Positions 36,780 through 46,207 of a stretch of DNA of 64,000 bases are shown one piece after another. A program made the position numbers and the translations under genes. The notes under the pieces were generated by a model. The model searched no databases. It had not been told where the DNA came from and saw only the letters and a list, made by a program, of their open reading frames with translations. This stretch comes from Clostridiaceae bacterium (GTDB taxonomy: Bacteria; Bacillota; Clostridia; Lachnospirales; Lachnospiraceae): the NCBI GenBank assembly GCA_009911065.1, contig QXWR01000023.1:19857-83856 (forward strand). The letters run 5' to 3'. How positions within the stretch are numbered: position 1 is the stretch's first letter; each line of letters begins with the position of its first letter.

Positions 36780-37102
36780 GAGACAGTAGGGCTGTGGAAG
36801 GCATCAGCGATTCGGGGAAGGTGGAAGTCCGAAGCTGGAAGCAGATTCTGAAGATCACTCCTGAGTTGCAGGTCGAAAGATGTCAAATTATTCGCTGCAG
36901 GAGAAAAAGGCATTTATTAGGCTGAGCCGGCGTTCCCGCCGTTACAGGGAGCGTATATGCGGATACCGTATTGGAAGGAATTGAAATCATTTCTTTTATG
37001 AAAGGTTTGAATTTTCCCCAATGGGGTATGACAAGTATGCAGTAATAGGTGGTGCAGAGAAGCGCAGGCTTTCGTCCTTATTACAGGACGAGGGCTTTTT
37101 TT
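36780..37102 (+). promoter_or_regulatory. T-box riboswitch, isoleucine specific
   Basis: The leader of ileS has the specifier segment GAAG-ATC-ACTCC near 36849-36860, where ATC encodes Ile. The T-box sequence AGGTGGTGCAGAG lies near 37047-37059, with TGGT able to pair with the tRNA ACCA end. A terminator, GTCCTTATTACAGGAC with T7, ends at about 37102. It should read through when tRNA-Ile is uncharged. Confidence 0.88.
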
Positions 37103-37223
37103 ATGCACACAAAGTCAAAGGGACTGTGCAGCGTATATCTGTTTCAGGGATTTGTAAGAAACAGCAAAGAATCTCTTGAAGGTTACAAAGTTCCACCCTG
37201 CCACAAAAACGGAGGTAATAAAA

Positions 37224-40200
37224 ATGTATGAGAAAGTATCTACAGATTTGAAATTTGTAGACCGGGAAAAGGAAGTAGAAGCATTTTGGAAAGACCATGA
37301 TATTTTCAAAAAAAGCATGGAAGACCGAAAAGACGGCCCTGGCTATATGTTTTATGACGGTCCGCCGACTGCCAACGGCAAGCCTCACATTGGTCATGTG
37401 CTGACTCGTGTAATTAAAGATATGATTCCCCGGTACCGCACAATGAAAGGGTATCTGGTTCCCCGAAAGGCGGGATGGGATACCCATGGACTTCCAGTCG
37501 AACTGGAAGTGGAGCGTTTGCTTGGTTTGGACGGCAAGGAGCAGATTGAGCAGTATGGTCTGGAACCTTTTATTGCTCACTGCAAGGAAAGTGTCTGGAA
37601 GTATAAGGGCATGTGGGAGGATTTTTCCAGCACAGTTGGTTTCTGGGCGGATATGGACAATCCTTATGTGACTTACCATGACGATTTCATTGAATCTGAG
37701 TGGTGGGCATTAAAGCAGATTTGGGAAAAAGGACTTTTGTATAAGGGATTTAAGATTGTTCCTTACTGTCCCCGCTGCGGAACTCCTTTGTCCAGCCATG
37801 AGGTGGCTCAAGGGTATAAGGATGTGATAGAACGTTCTGCCATTGCCCGGTTTAAGGTAAAGGGAGAAGATGCTTATATTTTGGCATGGACCACAACCCC
37901 CTGGACGCTGCCGAGCAATGTGGCTCTTTGTGTTAATCCGGACGAATCTTATGTAAAGGTGCAAAATGATGGTTACACCTACTATCTGGCAGAGGCTTTG
38001 TGCGATACGGTGCTGCAGGGCGAATATACCGTATTGGAGCGGTATAAGGGGAAAGATTTGGAATACAAGGAGTATGAGCCGCTGCTTCCCTATGCCAATG
38101 AGGTTTGTGACAGACAGAGGAAAAAGGCGTTTTATGTAGTCTGTGATGGATATGTAACCTTGACAGACGGTACTGGTGTGGTACACATTGCACCTGCTTT
38201 TGGTGAGGATGACTCTAAGGTGGGACGCAAGTATGACCTGCCCTTTGTCCAGCTGGTAGATTCGAAGGGAGAGATGACAAAGGAGACTCCCTGGGAAGGA
38301 ACCTTTGTAAAGAAAGCAGATCCCCTGGTGTTAAAGGAACTGGAGGAAAAAGGACTTTTGTTTTCCGCTCCCTCCTTTGAACACAGCTATCCTCATTGCT
38401 GGCGCTGTGATACGCCTCTTATCTACTATGCGCGGGAGTCCTGGTTTATCAAGATGACTGCTGTCAAAGAAGATTTGATTCGCAATAACAATACGATTAA
38501 CTGGATTCCAGAGAGTATTGGCAAAGGCCGTTTTGGCGACTGGCTGGAGAATGTACAGGACTGGGGCATCAGCCGGAACCGTTACTGGGGAACCCCTTTA
38601 AACATTTGGGAGTGTGAGTGCGGGCATCAGCATTCCATTGGCAGCATTGAAGAGCTGAAATCCATGTCAAAAAATTGTCCGGAGAAAATTGAACTGCACC
38701 GTCCCTTTATAGATGAAGTGACCATTACCTGTCCCAAGTGCGGGAAGGAAATGAAGCGTGTGCCGGAAGTGATTGACTGCTGGTTTGATTCCGGGGCCAT
38801 GCCTTTTGCCCAGCATCATTATCCCTTTGAGAATCAGGAATTGTTTGAAAAACAGTTTCCGGCAGATTTTATCTCTGAAGCTGTGGACCAGACAAGAGGA
38901 TGGTTTTACTCTTTACTTGCCATTTCCACTTTGATTTTCAACAAAGCGCCTTTTAGAAATGTAATTGTCCTGGGGCATGTGCAGGATGAGTTCGGACAGA
39001 AGATGAGTAAGACCAAGGGAAATGCAGTGGACCCCTTTGATGCTTTGGCTACCTATGGGGCAGATGCAATCCGCTGGTATTTTTATATTAACAGCGCCCC
39101 CTGGCTTCCCAACCGCTTCCACGGAGAGGCTGTGAAGGAAGGTCAGCGCAAATTTATGGGAACCTTATGGAATACCTATGCGTTCTTTGTGTTGTATGCC
39201 AACATTGACCAGTTTGATGCAACTAAATACACTTTGGATTATAATCAACTGACAGTCATGGATAAGTGGCTTTTATCAAAGCTTAATTCCATGGTAAAAA
39301 GTGTGGATGAGAACTTAGAGAATTACCGGATTCCAGAGACAGCCCGCGCCCTGCAGGCATTTGTGGATGACATGAGTAACTGGTATGTAAGAAGGAGCCG
39401 GGAGCGTTTCTGGGCTAAGGGAATGGAATCGGATAAGATTAATGCCTATATGACTCTTTACACAGCCCTTGTTACCACAGCAAAGGCAGCTGCTCCTTTG
39501 ATTCCTTTTATGACCGAGGCCATTTACCAGAATCTGGTGAGAAATATTGACAAGACGGCTCCGGAAAGTGTTCATCTGTGTGACTTCCCACCTGTGGATG
39601 AGACTTGTATTGACGTACAGTTAGAAGCAGATATGGATGAAGTGTTAAAGATTGTGGTCCTTGGCAGAGCGGCCAGAAATACGGCGAATCTGAAAAACCG
39701 TCAGCCGATTGGGAAAATGTATGTGAAAGCAGACCATGAGTTGTCTTCGTTTTATGTGGAGATTATAGAAGACGAGCTGAATGTAAAATCTGTAGAGTTT
39801 GTGGAAGATGTGCGCAGCTTTACCACTTACAGCTTTAAGCCTCAGCTAAAGACGGTTGGTCCTAAATATGGGAAACAACTGGGAAATATCCGCAAGGCTT
39901 TGACCGAGATAGATGGAAACAAAGCTATGGATACCTTGAAGGCAGAAGGTTGTCTGACCTTCACCTTTGGAGAGGAGAAAGTGATTTTGTCCCAGGAGGA
40001 TTTGCTGATTGATATGGCTCAGACAGAAGGATATGTGTCTGAAAGTGACAATCAGGTGACAGTGGCTCTGGATACCAATCTGACGCCGGAGCTTTTGGAG
40101 GAAGGATTTGTCCGGGAGCTGGTCAGCAAGATTCAGACAATGCGGAAAGAAGCTGGTTTTGAGGTGATGGACCGGATTTATGTCTACCAGAGCGGAAACG

Positions 40201-40355
40201 ACCGTTTGGCAGAGATTTTGAATGGACACAGGGCAGAGATCGGCGGGGAAGTTCTTGCAGATGAGATTCGAATCGGTCTGGAGGGCGGATATAAAAAAGA
40301 GTGGAATATCAACGGTGAAAAGACCACATTAGGCGTTGAGAAGATCAATATGTAA
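37224..40355 (+). CDS. ileS: Isoleucyl-tRNA synthetase
   Basis: A 1043-aa class I synthetase. DGPPTANGKPHIGHV holds HIGH, GWDTHGLPVE follows, the CP1 editing domain spans roughly residues 200-400, and KMSKTKGNAVDPFD near 600 is the KMSKS loop. The length, the PANGKPHIGH type and the lack of a C-terminal Zn finger place it in the eukaryote-like IleS2 group, many of which are insensitive to mupirocin (family knowledge, not tested). ATG 37224 follows GGAGG at 37210-37214. It is governed by the Ile T-box. glgP follows after 18 bp. Confidence 0.96.
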   Translation: MYEKVSTDLKFVDREKEVEAFWKDHDIFKKSMEDRKDGPGYMFYDGPPTANGKPHIGHVLTRVIKDMIPRYRTMKGYLVPRKAGWDTHGLPVELEVERLLGLDGKEQIEQYGLEPFIAHCKESVWKYKGMWEDFSSTVGFWADMDNPYVTYHDDFIESEWWALKQIWEKGLLYKGFKIVPYCPRCGTPLSSHEVAQGYKDVIERSAIARFKVKGEDAYILAWTTTPWTLPSNVALCVNPDESYVKVQNDGYTYYLAEALCDTVLQGEYTVLERYKGKDLEYKEYEPLLPYANEVCDRQRKKAFYVVCDGYVTLTDGTGVVHIAPAFGEDDSKVGRKYDLPFVQLVDSKGEMTKETPWEGTFVKKADPLVLKELEEKGLLFSAPSFEHSYPHCWRCDTPLIYYARESWFIKMTAVKEDLIRNNNTINWIPESIGKGRFGDWLENVQDWGISRNRYWGTPLNIWECECGHQHSIGSIEELKSMSKNCPEKIELHRPFIDEVTITCPKCGKEMKRVPEVIDCWFDSGAMPFAQHHYPFENQELFEKQFPADFISEAVDQTRGWFYSLLAISTLIFNKAPFRNVIVLGHVQDEFGQKMSKTKGNAVDPFDALATYGADAIRWYFYINSAPWLPNRFHGEAVKEGQRKFMGTLWNTYAFFVLYANIDQFDATKYTLDYNQLTVMDKWLLSKLNSMVKSVDENLENYRIPETARALQAFVDDMSNWYVRRSRERFWAKGMESDKINAYMTLYTALVTTAKAAAPLIPFMTEAIYQNLVRNIDKTAPESVHLCDFPPVDETCIDVQLEADMDEVLKIVVLGRAARNTANLKNRQPIGKMYVKADHELSSFYVEIIEDELNVKSVEFVEDVRSFTTYSFKPQLKTVGPKYGKQLGNIRKALTEIDGNKAMDTLKAEGCLTFTFGEEKVILSQEDLLIDMAQTEGYVSESDNQVTVALDTNLTPELLEEGFVRELVSKIQTMRKEAGFEVMDRIYVYQSGNDRLAEILNGHRAEIGGEVLADEIRIGLEGGYKKEWNINGEKTTLGVEKINM

Positions 40356-40373
40356 CCAGAAGGAGAAAGTAAA

Positions 40374-42830
40374 ATGAGTAAGGTTTTTAACAAAGAAGAG
40401 TTTAAAAAATCGGTTGTGTACAATGTGAAGAATCTGTTCCGGAGAACCATGGATGAGGCAACTCCGGCTCAGGTGTTTCAGGCTGTGTCTTATGCTGTGA
40501 AGGACGTGATCATTGACGAGTGGATCGCTTCTCAGAAAACGTATGCCAAAGAAGATGCCAAGACCGTTTACTACCTGTCCATGGAATTTTTGATGGGACG
40601 TGCCCTGGGCAACAATATCATCAACATTATGGCCAAGGATGAGATCCGGGAAGTGCTGGAAGAAATGGGCTTTGACTTAAATGTGATTGAGGATCAGGAG
40701 CCGGACCCAGCTCTGGGAAACGGAGGTTTGGGACGACTGGCTGCCTGTTTCCTGGATTCTTTGGCAACTTTGGGTTATCCGGCTTATGGCTGTGGAATCC
40801 GGTATCATTACGGAATGTTTAAACAGAAAATCGAGAACGGTTTTCAGATCGAAGTGCCAGATGAGTGGTTAAAAGACGGCAATCCTTTTGAGGTGCGTCG
40901 GTCCGAGTATGCCACAGAGGTGAAATTTGGCGGATATGTGCGGGTAGAGCGCACAGAAAACGGCCATGAGAAGTTTGTGCAGGAAGGTTATCAGTCTGTT
41001 CTGGCGGTTCCCTATGATCTGCCGATTGTAGGTTACGGCAACAACGTGGTAAATACGCTGCGGATTTGGGATGCTCAGCCTATTAATACCTTCAGCCTGG
41101 AATCTTTTGACAAGGGAGATTACCATAAGGCCGTGGAGCAGGAGAATCTGGCCAAGACGATCTGCGACGTGCTCTATCCCAATGACAATCACTACGCAGG
41201 AAAAGAACTGCGCTTAAAACAGCAGTATTTCTTTATTTCTGCCAGCGTACAGCGTGCAGTGGCAAAATATATGGAAAAGCACGATGATGTGCGGAAATTT
41301 TATGAGAAAAACGTGTTCCAGCTCAATGACACCCATCCCACTGTGGCAGTGGCAGAGCTGATGCGGATTTTGTTAGATGAGTATGAGTTAAGCTGGGATG
41401 AGGCTTGGGAAGTTACCACAAAGACCTGTGCTTATACCAATCACACCATTATGGCAGAAGCTTTGGAAAAATGGCCGATTGAGCTGTTCTCCCGTCTGCT
41501 GCCTCGTATTTATCAGATTGTGGAGGAGATTAACCGGCGGTTCCAGAACCAGATTCGTCAGATGTATCCCAACAATCAGCAGAAGATTGCAAAGATGTCG
41601 ATCATCTATGACGGACAGGTTCGGATGGCTCATATGGCGATTGCCGGAAGTTTCTCGGTCAACGGTGTGGCAAAGCTGCACACTGAGATTTTGAAGCATC
41701 AGGAGTTGAAGGATTTCTATGAGATGATGCCAGAGAAATTTAACAACAAGACCAACGGCATTACTCAGAGACGTTTCCTGCTTCACGGCAATCCCCTTTT
41801 GGCTGACTGGGTGACTTCCAAGATCGGAAACGAGTGGATTACAGACCTTTCTTCTATCAGCAAGTTAAAGCTGTATGTGGATGATGAAAAGTGCCAGCAT
41901 GAGTTTATGAACATTAAATATCAGAATAAGCTGCGTCTGGCAAAGTATATTAAGGAGTACAACGGAATTGACGTAGATCCTCGTTCCATCTTTGATGTAC
42001 AGGTAAAGAGACTTCATGAATATAAGCGTCAGCTGATGAACATTCTCCATGTCATGTATTTGTACAACCAGTTAAAGGAGAATCCGAATCTGGACATTGT
42101 ACCGAGAACCTTTATTTTCGGCGCAAAGGCAGCAGCTGGATATAAGATTGCAAAGCTTACTATTAAATTGATCAATTCAGTTGCTGATGTGATTAACAAT
42201 GATAAATCCATCAACAACAAGCTGAAGGTGGTATTTATCGAGGATTACCGGGTATCCAACGCTGAAATTATTTTTGCGGCAGCAGATGTGAGTGAGCAGA
42301 TTTCCACAGCCAGCAAGGAAGCCAGCGGTACAGGTAACATGAAATTTATGTTAAACGGCGCTTTGACCATTGGTACCATGGATGGGGCGAATGTGGAGAT
42401 TGTGGAGGAAGTTGGCGAGGAGAACGCTTTTATCTTCGGCACCTCCTCAGATGAGATTATTGAGCTGGAAAACAACCGCTCTTACGATCCTATGCAGTAT
42501 TTTAACAATGACCAGGATATTCGCCAGGTGCTGATGCAGCTGATCAATGGATATTTCTCACCTTATGACACAGAGCTGTTCCGGGATATTTATAATTCAC
42601 TGTTGAACACTCAGAGCAGCAGTCGGGCTGATATGTACTTTATTCTGAAGGATTTCCAGATGTACGCGGAGGCTCAGAGAAAGGTGGATAAGGCTTATCG
42701 CGACCAGGAATGGTGGGCGCGGGCAGCTATGCTGAATGTGGCATGCAGCGGAAAGTTCTCTTCGGACCGGACCATTGAGGAGTATGTGAAGGATATTTGG
42801 CATTTGAAGAAGGTAAAGGTAGAAGTGTAA
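40374..42830 (+). CDS. glgP: Glycogen/starch/alpha-glucan phosphorylase
   Basis: An 818-aa GT35 enzyme that releases glucose-1-phosphate from alpha-1,4-glucans using PLP. LGNGGLGRLAACFLDSLATL is the N-terminal signature and EASGTGNMKFMLNGALTIGT near residue 660 contains the PLP-binding Lys. ATG 40374 has AGAAGGAG upstream. It is close behind ileS, but no other glycogen genes are nearby. No allosteric N-terminal extension is seen. Confidence 0.96.
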   Translation: MSKVFNKEEFKKSVVYNVKNLFRRTMDEATPAQVFQAVSYAVKDVIIDEWIASQKTYAKEDAKTVYYLSMEFLMGRALGNNIINIMAKDEIREVLEEMGFDLNVIEDQEPDPALGNGGLGRLAACFLDSLATLGYPAYGCGIRYHYGMFKQKIENGFQIEVPDEWLKDGNPFEVRRSEYATEVKFGGYVRVERTENGHEKFVQEGYQSVLAVPYDLPIVGYGNNVVNTLRIWDAQPINTFSLESFDKGDYHKAVEQENLAKTICDVLYPNDNHYAGKELRLKQQYFFISASVQRAVAKYMEKHDDVRKFYEKNVFQLNDTHPTVAVAELMRILLDEYELSWDEAWEVTTKTCAYTNHTIMAEALEKWPIELFSRLLPRIYQIVEEINRRFQNQIRQMYPNNQQKIAKMSIIYDGQVRMAHMAIAGSFSVNGVAKLHTEILKHQELKDFYEMMPEKFNNKTNGITQRRFLLHGNPLLADWVTSKIGNEWITDLSSISKLKLYVDDEKCQHEFMNIKYQNKLRLAKYIKEYNGIDVDPRSIFDVQVKRLHEYKRQLMNILHVMYLYNQLKENPNLDIVPRTFIFGAKAAAGYKIAKLTIKLINSVADVINNDKSINNKLKVVFIEDYRVSNAEIIFAAADVSEQISTASKEASGTGNMKFMLNGALTIGTMDGANVEIVEEVGEENAFIFGTSSDEIIELENNRSYDPMQYFNNDQDIRQVLMQLINGYFSPYDTELFRDIYNSLLNTQSSSRADMYFILKDFQMYAEAQRKVDKAYRDQEWWARAAMLNVACSGKFSSDRTIEEYVKDIWHLKKVKVEV

Positions 42831-42889
42831 GGTGAAATAACGGGCAAGTTTTTTCAGGTATGCTTTAAAGTGTTGTATTAGGAATAGAT

Positions 42890-42937
42890 AAAAGAATCTC
42901 TTCATAGACTGGTAATAGTCAGGAGGGATTCTTTTTT
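42890..42937 (+). promoter_or_regulatory. Hairpin that encloses the spoIID ribosome binding site
   Basis: AAAAGAATC (42890-42898) pairs with GATTCTTTT (42927-42935) immediately before ATG 42938, and CAGGAGGG (42920-42927) lies in the loop side of it. The T-run means it could also end glgP transcription. Confidence 0.45.
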
Positions 42938-44065
42938 ATGCGTAGATGGGTGATTGCGGCGGCGGTGATGATTTTGGTTCCCTGGGCGGTTTCTCTGGTC
43001 TGGATGCGGTCTGTAGGGATTCAGGCAGAGGCAGCGGGAAATTCGGCTGCGGGGGGACAGGCCGATGGCGGGGGAAACGACAAGGTTTTGGATGAGGCAG
43101 AAAGGGGAGCAGGGGATGGGAGCACAGGTGAGGAAACAAGGAGTGGAACAGAGGGCGAAAGGGAAGGAGAAGAGGACGCCGAATTAAATGGAGAAGGAAT
43201 GGCTTTAGAAGCAGGAAATTTGACTGGGAACGGGGAAAAGCACCAAGAAGGAAGCATACAGAGAAGGATTTTGGTAGAACGTAAAGGGATTCGAACTTAC
43301 ATTGATCTGGAGGATTATCTGCCTGGAGTGATGGTATGCCAGATGGATGGGGATTATGAAATGGAGGCGCTAAAATGTCAGGCTGTCATTGCCCGGACTT
43401 ATGTGTACCGGCTTATGGATGGAAGAGAAGAGATCTATGAGGAAGAGCTGGATATGGACTATCTGGGCGAGGGAGAAGGAAGTCTTTCGGGAGATCGGAT
43501 GAAGCTGCTTACCAGATTGGAACGGTGTCAGGAAGCAGCGGAAGCCACCAAAGGGATTGTAATGAAATATGAGGACCGGTATTTGCTGCCTTTGTTTCAT
43601 GGAATGAGTGCAGGGCGGACGAGAAACGGAGATCTGGATTTTCCTTATCTTCAATCTGCAGAGAGTGTGGCAGATACAAAACGAGATCATTATATGCAGG
43701 TGTTGGAGTGGAGCCGGGGAACTTTTGCAGCTGCAATCAGTCAGATTCCCGGTTCTCCCGGAGTGACCGCAGAGCAGCTTCCCGGACAGATTCAGACGGT
43801 GAAAAAAGATGATGCGGGATATATGGTAGAGATGAAAATTGGGACGGGAACCTATTCCGGAGACGAGATTCAGGCGGCTTTGGGACTTAATTCCCCCAGC
43901 TTTAGCATTGAGGGAGAAGGAGACGTCATTCGGGTTCGCGTCCGGGGCAAAGGACATGGATATGGTCTTAGTCAGGCCGGAGCAGACAGCATGGCAAAGG
44001 AGGGATGGGGGTACGAGGAGATTTTGAATCATTATTATAAAAATATCTCTCTGATTTCTGAATAA
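42938..44065 (+). CDS. spoIID: Stage II sporulation protein D (SpoIID/LytB domain)
   Basis: A 375-aa membrane-anchored lytic transglycosylase with one N-terminal membrane segment (WVIAAAVMILVPWAVSLVWM). A Gly/Glu-rich low-complexity linker of about 75 residues follows, then the SpoIID domain with YIDLEDYLPGVMVCQM, EALKCQAVIARTYVYR (catalytic Glu) and GKGHGYGLSQAGADSMA. In sporulation it digests septal peptidoglycan to start engulfment. It is adjacent to a SpoIIQ-like gene, a common clostridial arrangement. The linker is longer than usual. Confidence 0.9.
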   Translation: MRRWVIAAAVMILVPWAVSLVWMRSVGIQAEAAGNSAAGGQADGGGNDKVLDEAERGAGDGSTGEETRSGTEGEREGEEDAELNGEGMALEAGNLTGNGEKHQEGSIQRRILVERKGIRTYIDLEDYLPGVMVCQMDGDYEMEALKCQAVIARTYVYRLMDGREEIYEEELDMDYLGEGEGSLSGDRMKLLTRLERCQEAAEATKGIVMKYEDRYLLPLFHGMSAGRTRNGDLDFPYLQSAESVADTKRDHYMQVLEWSRGTFAAAISQIPGSPGVTAEQLPGQIQTVKKDDAGYMVEMKIGTGTYSGDEIQAALGLNSPSFSIEGEGDVIRVRVRGKGHGYGLSQAGADSMAKEGWGYEEILNHYYKNISLISE

Positions 44066-44106
44066 CTCTTGCCGCTTTGGTAAAACTACTACCGAGGTGA
44101 TAAACG

Positions 44107-44898
44107 GTGAAAGAGAGAATCAATCAAATGTTCAAGGACAAACTATTCCTTGTCATGCTGGTGCTGGGCCTGCTGACTATAGTTGCTGCAGCAGGTGTTG
44201 TTACAATGAATCGAGGAGACGGCCAGGAGCAGAATCCCTATGTGGAAATGCAGGGCCAGGAGGATTTGCTTGCCAAAGATCCGGTTTCTGAGTCTCAGAT
44301 ATCGGTGGCAGGCGAATCCAACGCCCGTCCTGTGCCGGAAAAGACAGAGGAGAAAGTGGTAAAACAAGAAACCAATCCAGATACAGTGGTTCAGGAAAAA
44401 ACTTATGAATCTGCTGGTCAAAAGACAGAGGAAGCACAGGCAGCAGGAACCGGAAAGGATGCCGCCAAAGCGCTTGTGCTGGATTTTGCAGAGACAAGCC
44501 GGATTGGCTGGCCGGTGGAAGGAAATGTGGTGTTGGATTACAGTATGGATTCCACCATCTATTTCCCGACCCTGGATCAGTACAAATGTAATCCGGGCCT
44601 GGTTATCCAGGGTGAAGTAAGTGGTCCGGTGTATGCTCCTGCCAATGGACGGGTGACAGCTGTGGGCGTCAACGAGGAAATCGGCAACTATCTGACGTTA
44701 GATCTGGGCAATGGGTATTCAGCCCTTTGCGGACAGTTAAAGGAAGTTGCCGCTGTGGAAGGAGAGTACCTGGAGAAAGGTCAGCTTTTGGGATATGTGG
44801 CAGAGCCGACCAAGTACTATACTGTGGAAGGAAGTAACGTATACTTCCAAATGAACTATCAGGGTGCTTCCATTGATCCTTTGGATTATTTGGAATGA
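44107..44898 (+). CDS. spoIIQ: SpoIIQ-like M23 (LytM-fold) protein, catalytic residues lost
   Basis: A 263-aa protein with one N-terminal membrane segment (LFLVMLVLGLLTIVAAAGVV), an acidic linker and a LytM-like domain from about residue 135. In active M23 enzymes the metal ligands are HxxxD and HxH. Here the positions read NPGLVIQ and SNVYFQM, so no zinc ligand remains. That fits SpoIIQ, the forespore half of the SpoIIQ-SpoIIIAH channel, which is often non-catalytic. It follows spoIID. GTG 44107 is set by the AGGTGAT upstream. Confidence 0.82.
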   Translation: MKERINQMFKDKLFLVMLVLGLLTIVAAAGVVTMNRGDGQEQNPYVEMQGQEDLLAKDPVSESQISVAGESNARPVPEKTEEKVVKQETNPDTVVQEKTYESAGQKTEEAQAAGTGKDAAKALVLDFAETSRIGWPVEGNVVLDYSMDSTIYFPTLDQYKCNPGLVIQGEVSGPVYAPANGRVTAVGVNEEIGNYLTLDLGNGYSALCGQLKEVAAVEGEYLEKGQLLGYVAEPTKYYTVEGSNVYFQMNYQGASIDPLDYLE

Positions 44899-44914
44899 CC
44901 AGGAAGATGTACTC

Positions 44915-44960
44915 ATTCCGTCAAATACCCCGTTGCTTGCAGCGGGATATTTGACGGAAT
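44915..44960. terminator. Long hairpin after spoIIQ
   Basis: ATTCCGTCAAATA (44915-44927) pairs with TATTTGACGGAAT (44948-44960) and CCCG with CGGG inside. There is no strong T-run, so termination is likely but not certain. Confidence 0.55.
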
Positions 44961-45103
44961 ATTATATTGGGGAAGGATTTTGTTTAATTAATTTTTAATG
45001 ATTTGTTCGTATATAAATGAACCATTATATGGTATACTACTGGAAGTGTTCCGTAAAGTGTTACACAATTTATTATCGTTGAAAGAAAAGCTATGAGGTA
45101 CAT

Positions 45104-45517
45104 ATGAACATTTTGTTTTTTATTACGCCAAAGAGTGAAGTGGCATGTGTCTATGAGGATGATTCTCTTCGACAGGCATTAGAGCGGATGGAATTTCACA
45201 AGTATTCGGCAGTCCCCATGCTTGGCCGGAACGGAAAGTATGTGGGAACTCTGACAGAGGGAGATTTGCTGTGGGGAATCAAGAATCAGTATAACCTGAA
45301 TCTGAGGGAGGCCGAGAGCATTCCGGTGACAACGATTCACAGGCGGATGGACAATCTGCCGGTGCAGGCCAAATCGGACATGGAAGATTTGATTGATAAG
45401 GCTTTGAATCAAAATTTTGTTCCAGTAGTGGATGACCGGGGATATTTTATCGGAATCATTACAAGAAAGGATATTATTCGTTATTATTATAATAAAAAGG
45501 CGGCAGGCCAGGAATAG
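45104..45517 (+). CDS. CBS domain protein
   Basis: A 137-aa protein made of two CBS motifs (ALERMEFHKYSAVPMLGRNG and AKSDMEDLIDKALNQNFVPV with DDRGYFIGIITRKDIIRYYY). CBS pairs bind adenosine nucleotides as regulators. No catalytic domain is attached. GAGGTACAT precedes ATG 45104. It is a single gene with a terminator after it. Confidence 0.85.
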   Translation: MNILFFITPKSEVACVYEDDSLRQALERMEFHKYSAVPMLGRNGKYVGTLTEGDLLWGIKNQYNLNLREAESIPVTTIHRRMDNLPVQAKSDMEDLIDKALNQNFVPVVDDRGYFIGIITRKDIIRYYYNKKAAGQE

Positions 45518-45591
45518 GATAGCAGCAAGAAGCCGTCTGGATCTATGAAACGGTATCCATCATTGGTTGTGTGGATTTCATAGGGTGACGA

Positions 45592-45618
45592 AAAGGGCAG
45601 GAATTTTTCCTGCCCTTT
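45592..45618. terminator. Bidirectional terminator between the CBS gene and cotJC
   Basis: AAAGGGCAGGAA and TTCCTGCCCTTT form a near perfect hairpin usable by both convergent genes. Confidence 0.85.
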
Positions 45619-45649
45619 GGTGTGTTAAAGTATGAGTAATAGGATTGAT

Positions 45650-46207
45650 TTACTTGTTGGTACCATTGGATTTTTGAGGCTGATCAAAGGCTGGGTTAAA
45701 GGCATAGAAATTACGGCTGTCCAGATGATCCTGAACATCCCTTAAAGCTTCACCGAACCTTTGGAAGTGGACGATCTCCCGTTCCCGCAGGAAACGGATG
45801 GGGTCACATACATCATGATCTTTTACTACCCGCAGAATGTTGTCGTAGGTGGTGCGGGCTTTCTGCTCTGCTGCCAAATCCTCAAAAAGGTCTGTGATGG
45901 GATCTCCTTTGGATTGAAATTCGCAGGCGTTAAAAGGAATGCCGCCAGCAGCTTGAGGCCAGATACCAGTGGTATGGTCAATGTAATAGGGACCAAACCC
46001 AGATTGTTCGATTTCTTCAGGGGTTAAGTTGCGGGTCAGCTGATGAACGATAGCTGCAATGATTTCCCAGTGCCCCAGTTCTTCGGTACCTACATTGTGT
46101 TCAGAAATGTTCCAAATGAAGTTCTCCCCGAAAAAGCGATTCGCCTTTTTGTTATATGGTACAAACATTGGCTCATACATTGAGGATGAGGGAGGTGCCT
46201 GTTGCAT
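45650..46207 (-). CDS. cotJC: cotJC, C-terminal part (gene split by an inserted element)
   Basis: Native coding sequence runs from 46090 down to the stop at 45650 and reads GTEELGHWEIIAAIVHQLTRN, PYYIDHTTGIWPQ, SKGDPITDLFEDLAAEQKA and FLREREIVHFQRFGEAL. This is the C-terminal 146 residues of CotJC, a manganese-catalase-like spore coat protein, including metal ligands in EELGH, EDLAAEQ and REREIVH. The 117 bases from 46091 to 46207 belong to the inserted element and only happen to be open. There is no start codon with a ribosome site, so this half is silent unless joined to 51427-51609 by excision of the element. Confidence 0.92.
   Translation of the reverse strand: MQQAPPSSSMYEPMFVPYNKKANRFFGENFIWNISEHNVGTEELGHWEIIAAIVHQLTRNLTPEEIEQSGFGPYYIDHTTGIWPQAAGGIPFNACEFQSKGDPITDLFEDLAAEQKARTTYDNILRVVKDHDVCDPIRFLREREIVHFQRFGEALRDVQDHLDSRNFYAFNPAFDQPQKSNGTNK
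46078..46113. other. attL of the cotJC element
   Basis: The crossover dinucleotide CC at 46089-46090 is followed after 13 bases by the arm GAAATGTTCC (46104-46113). The gene side is CAGTTCTTCGGTA. The site pairs with attR at 51402-51437. Confidence 0.75.
46151..46181 (+). promoter_or_regulatory. Sigma-E-like promoter of the recombinase operon
   Basis: GTTATATG (46151-46158) and CATACATT (46174-46181), 15 bp apart, match the sigma-E consensus GKMATATT and CATACAMT at 6/8 and 7/8 positions. Transcription would begin near 46188, before the small gene at 46206. Mother-cell expression is inferred from this alone. Confidence 0.45.

Noticed and set aside
46059..46205. Upstream extension of the 65-aa gene
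   Set aside because: It would begin inside cotJC, across attL, and lacks a ribosome site; ATG 46206 has a strong one.
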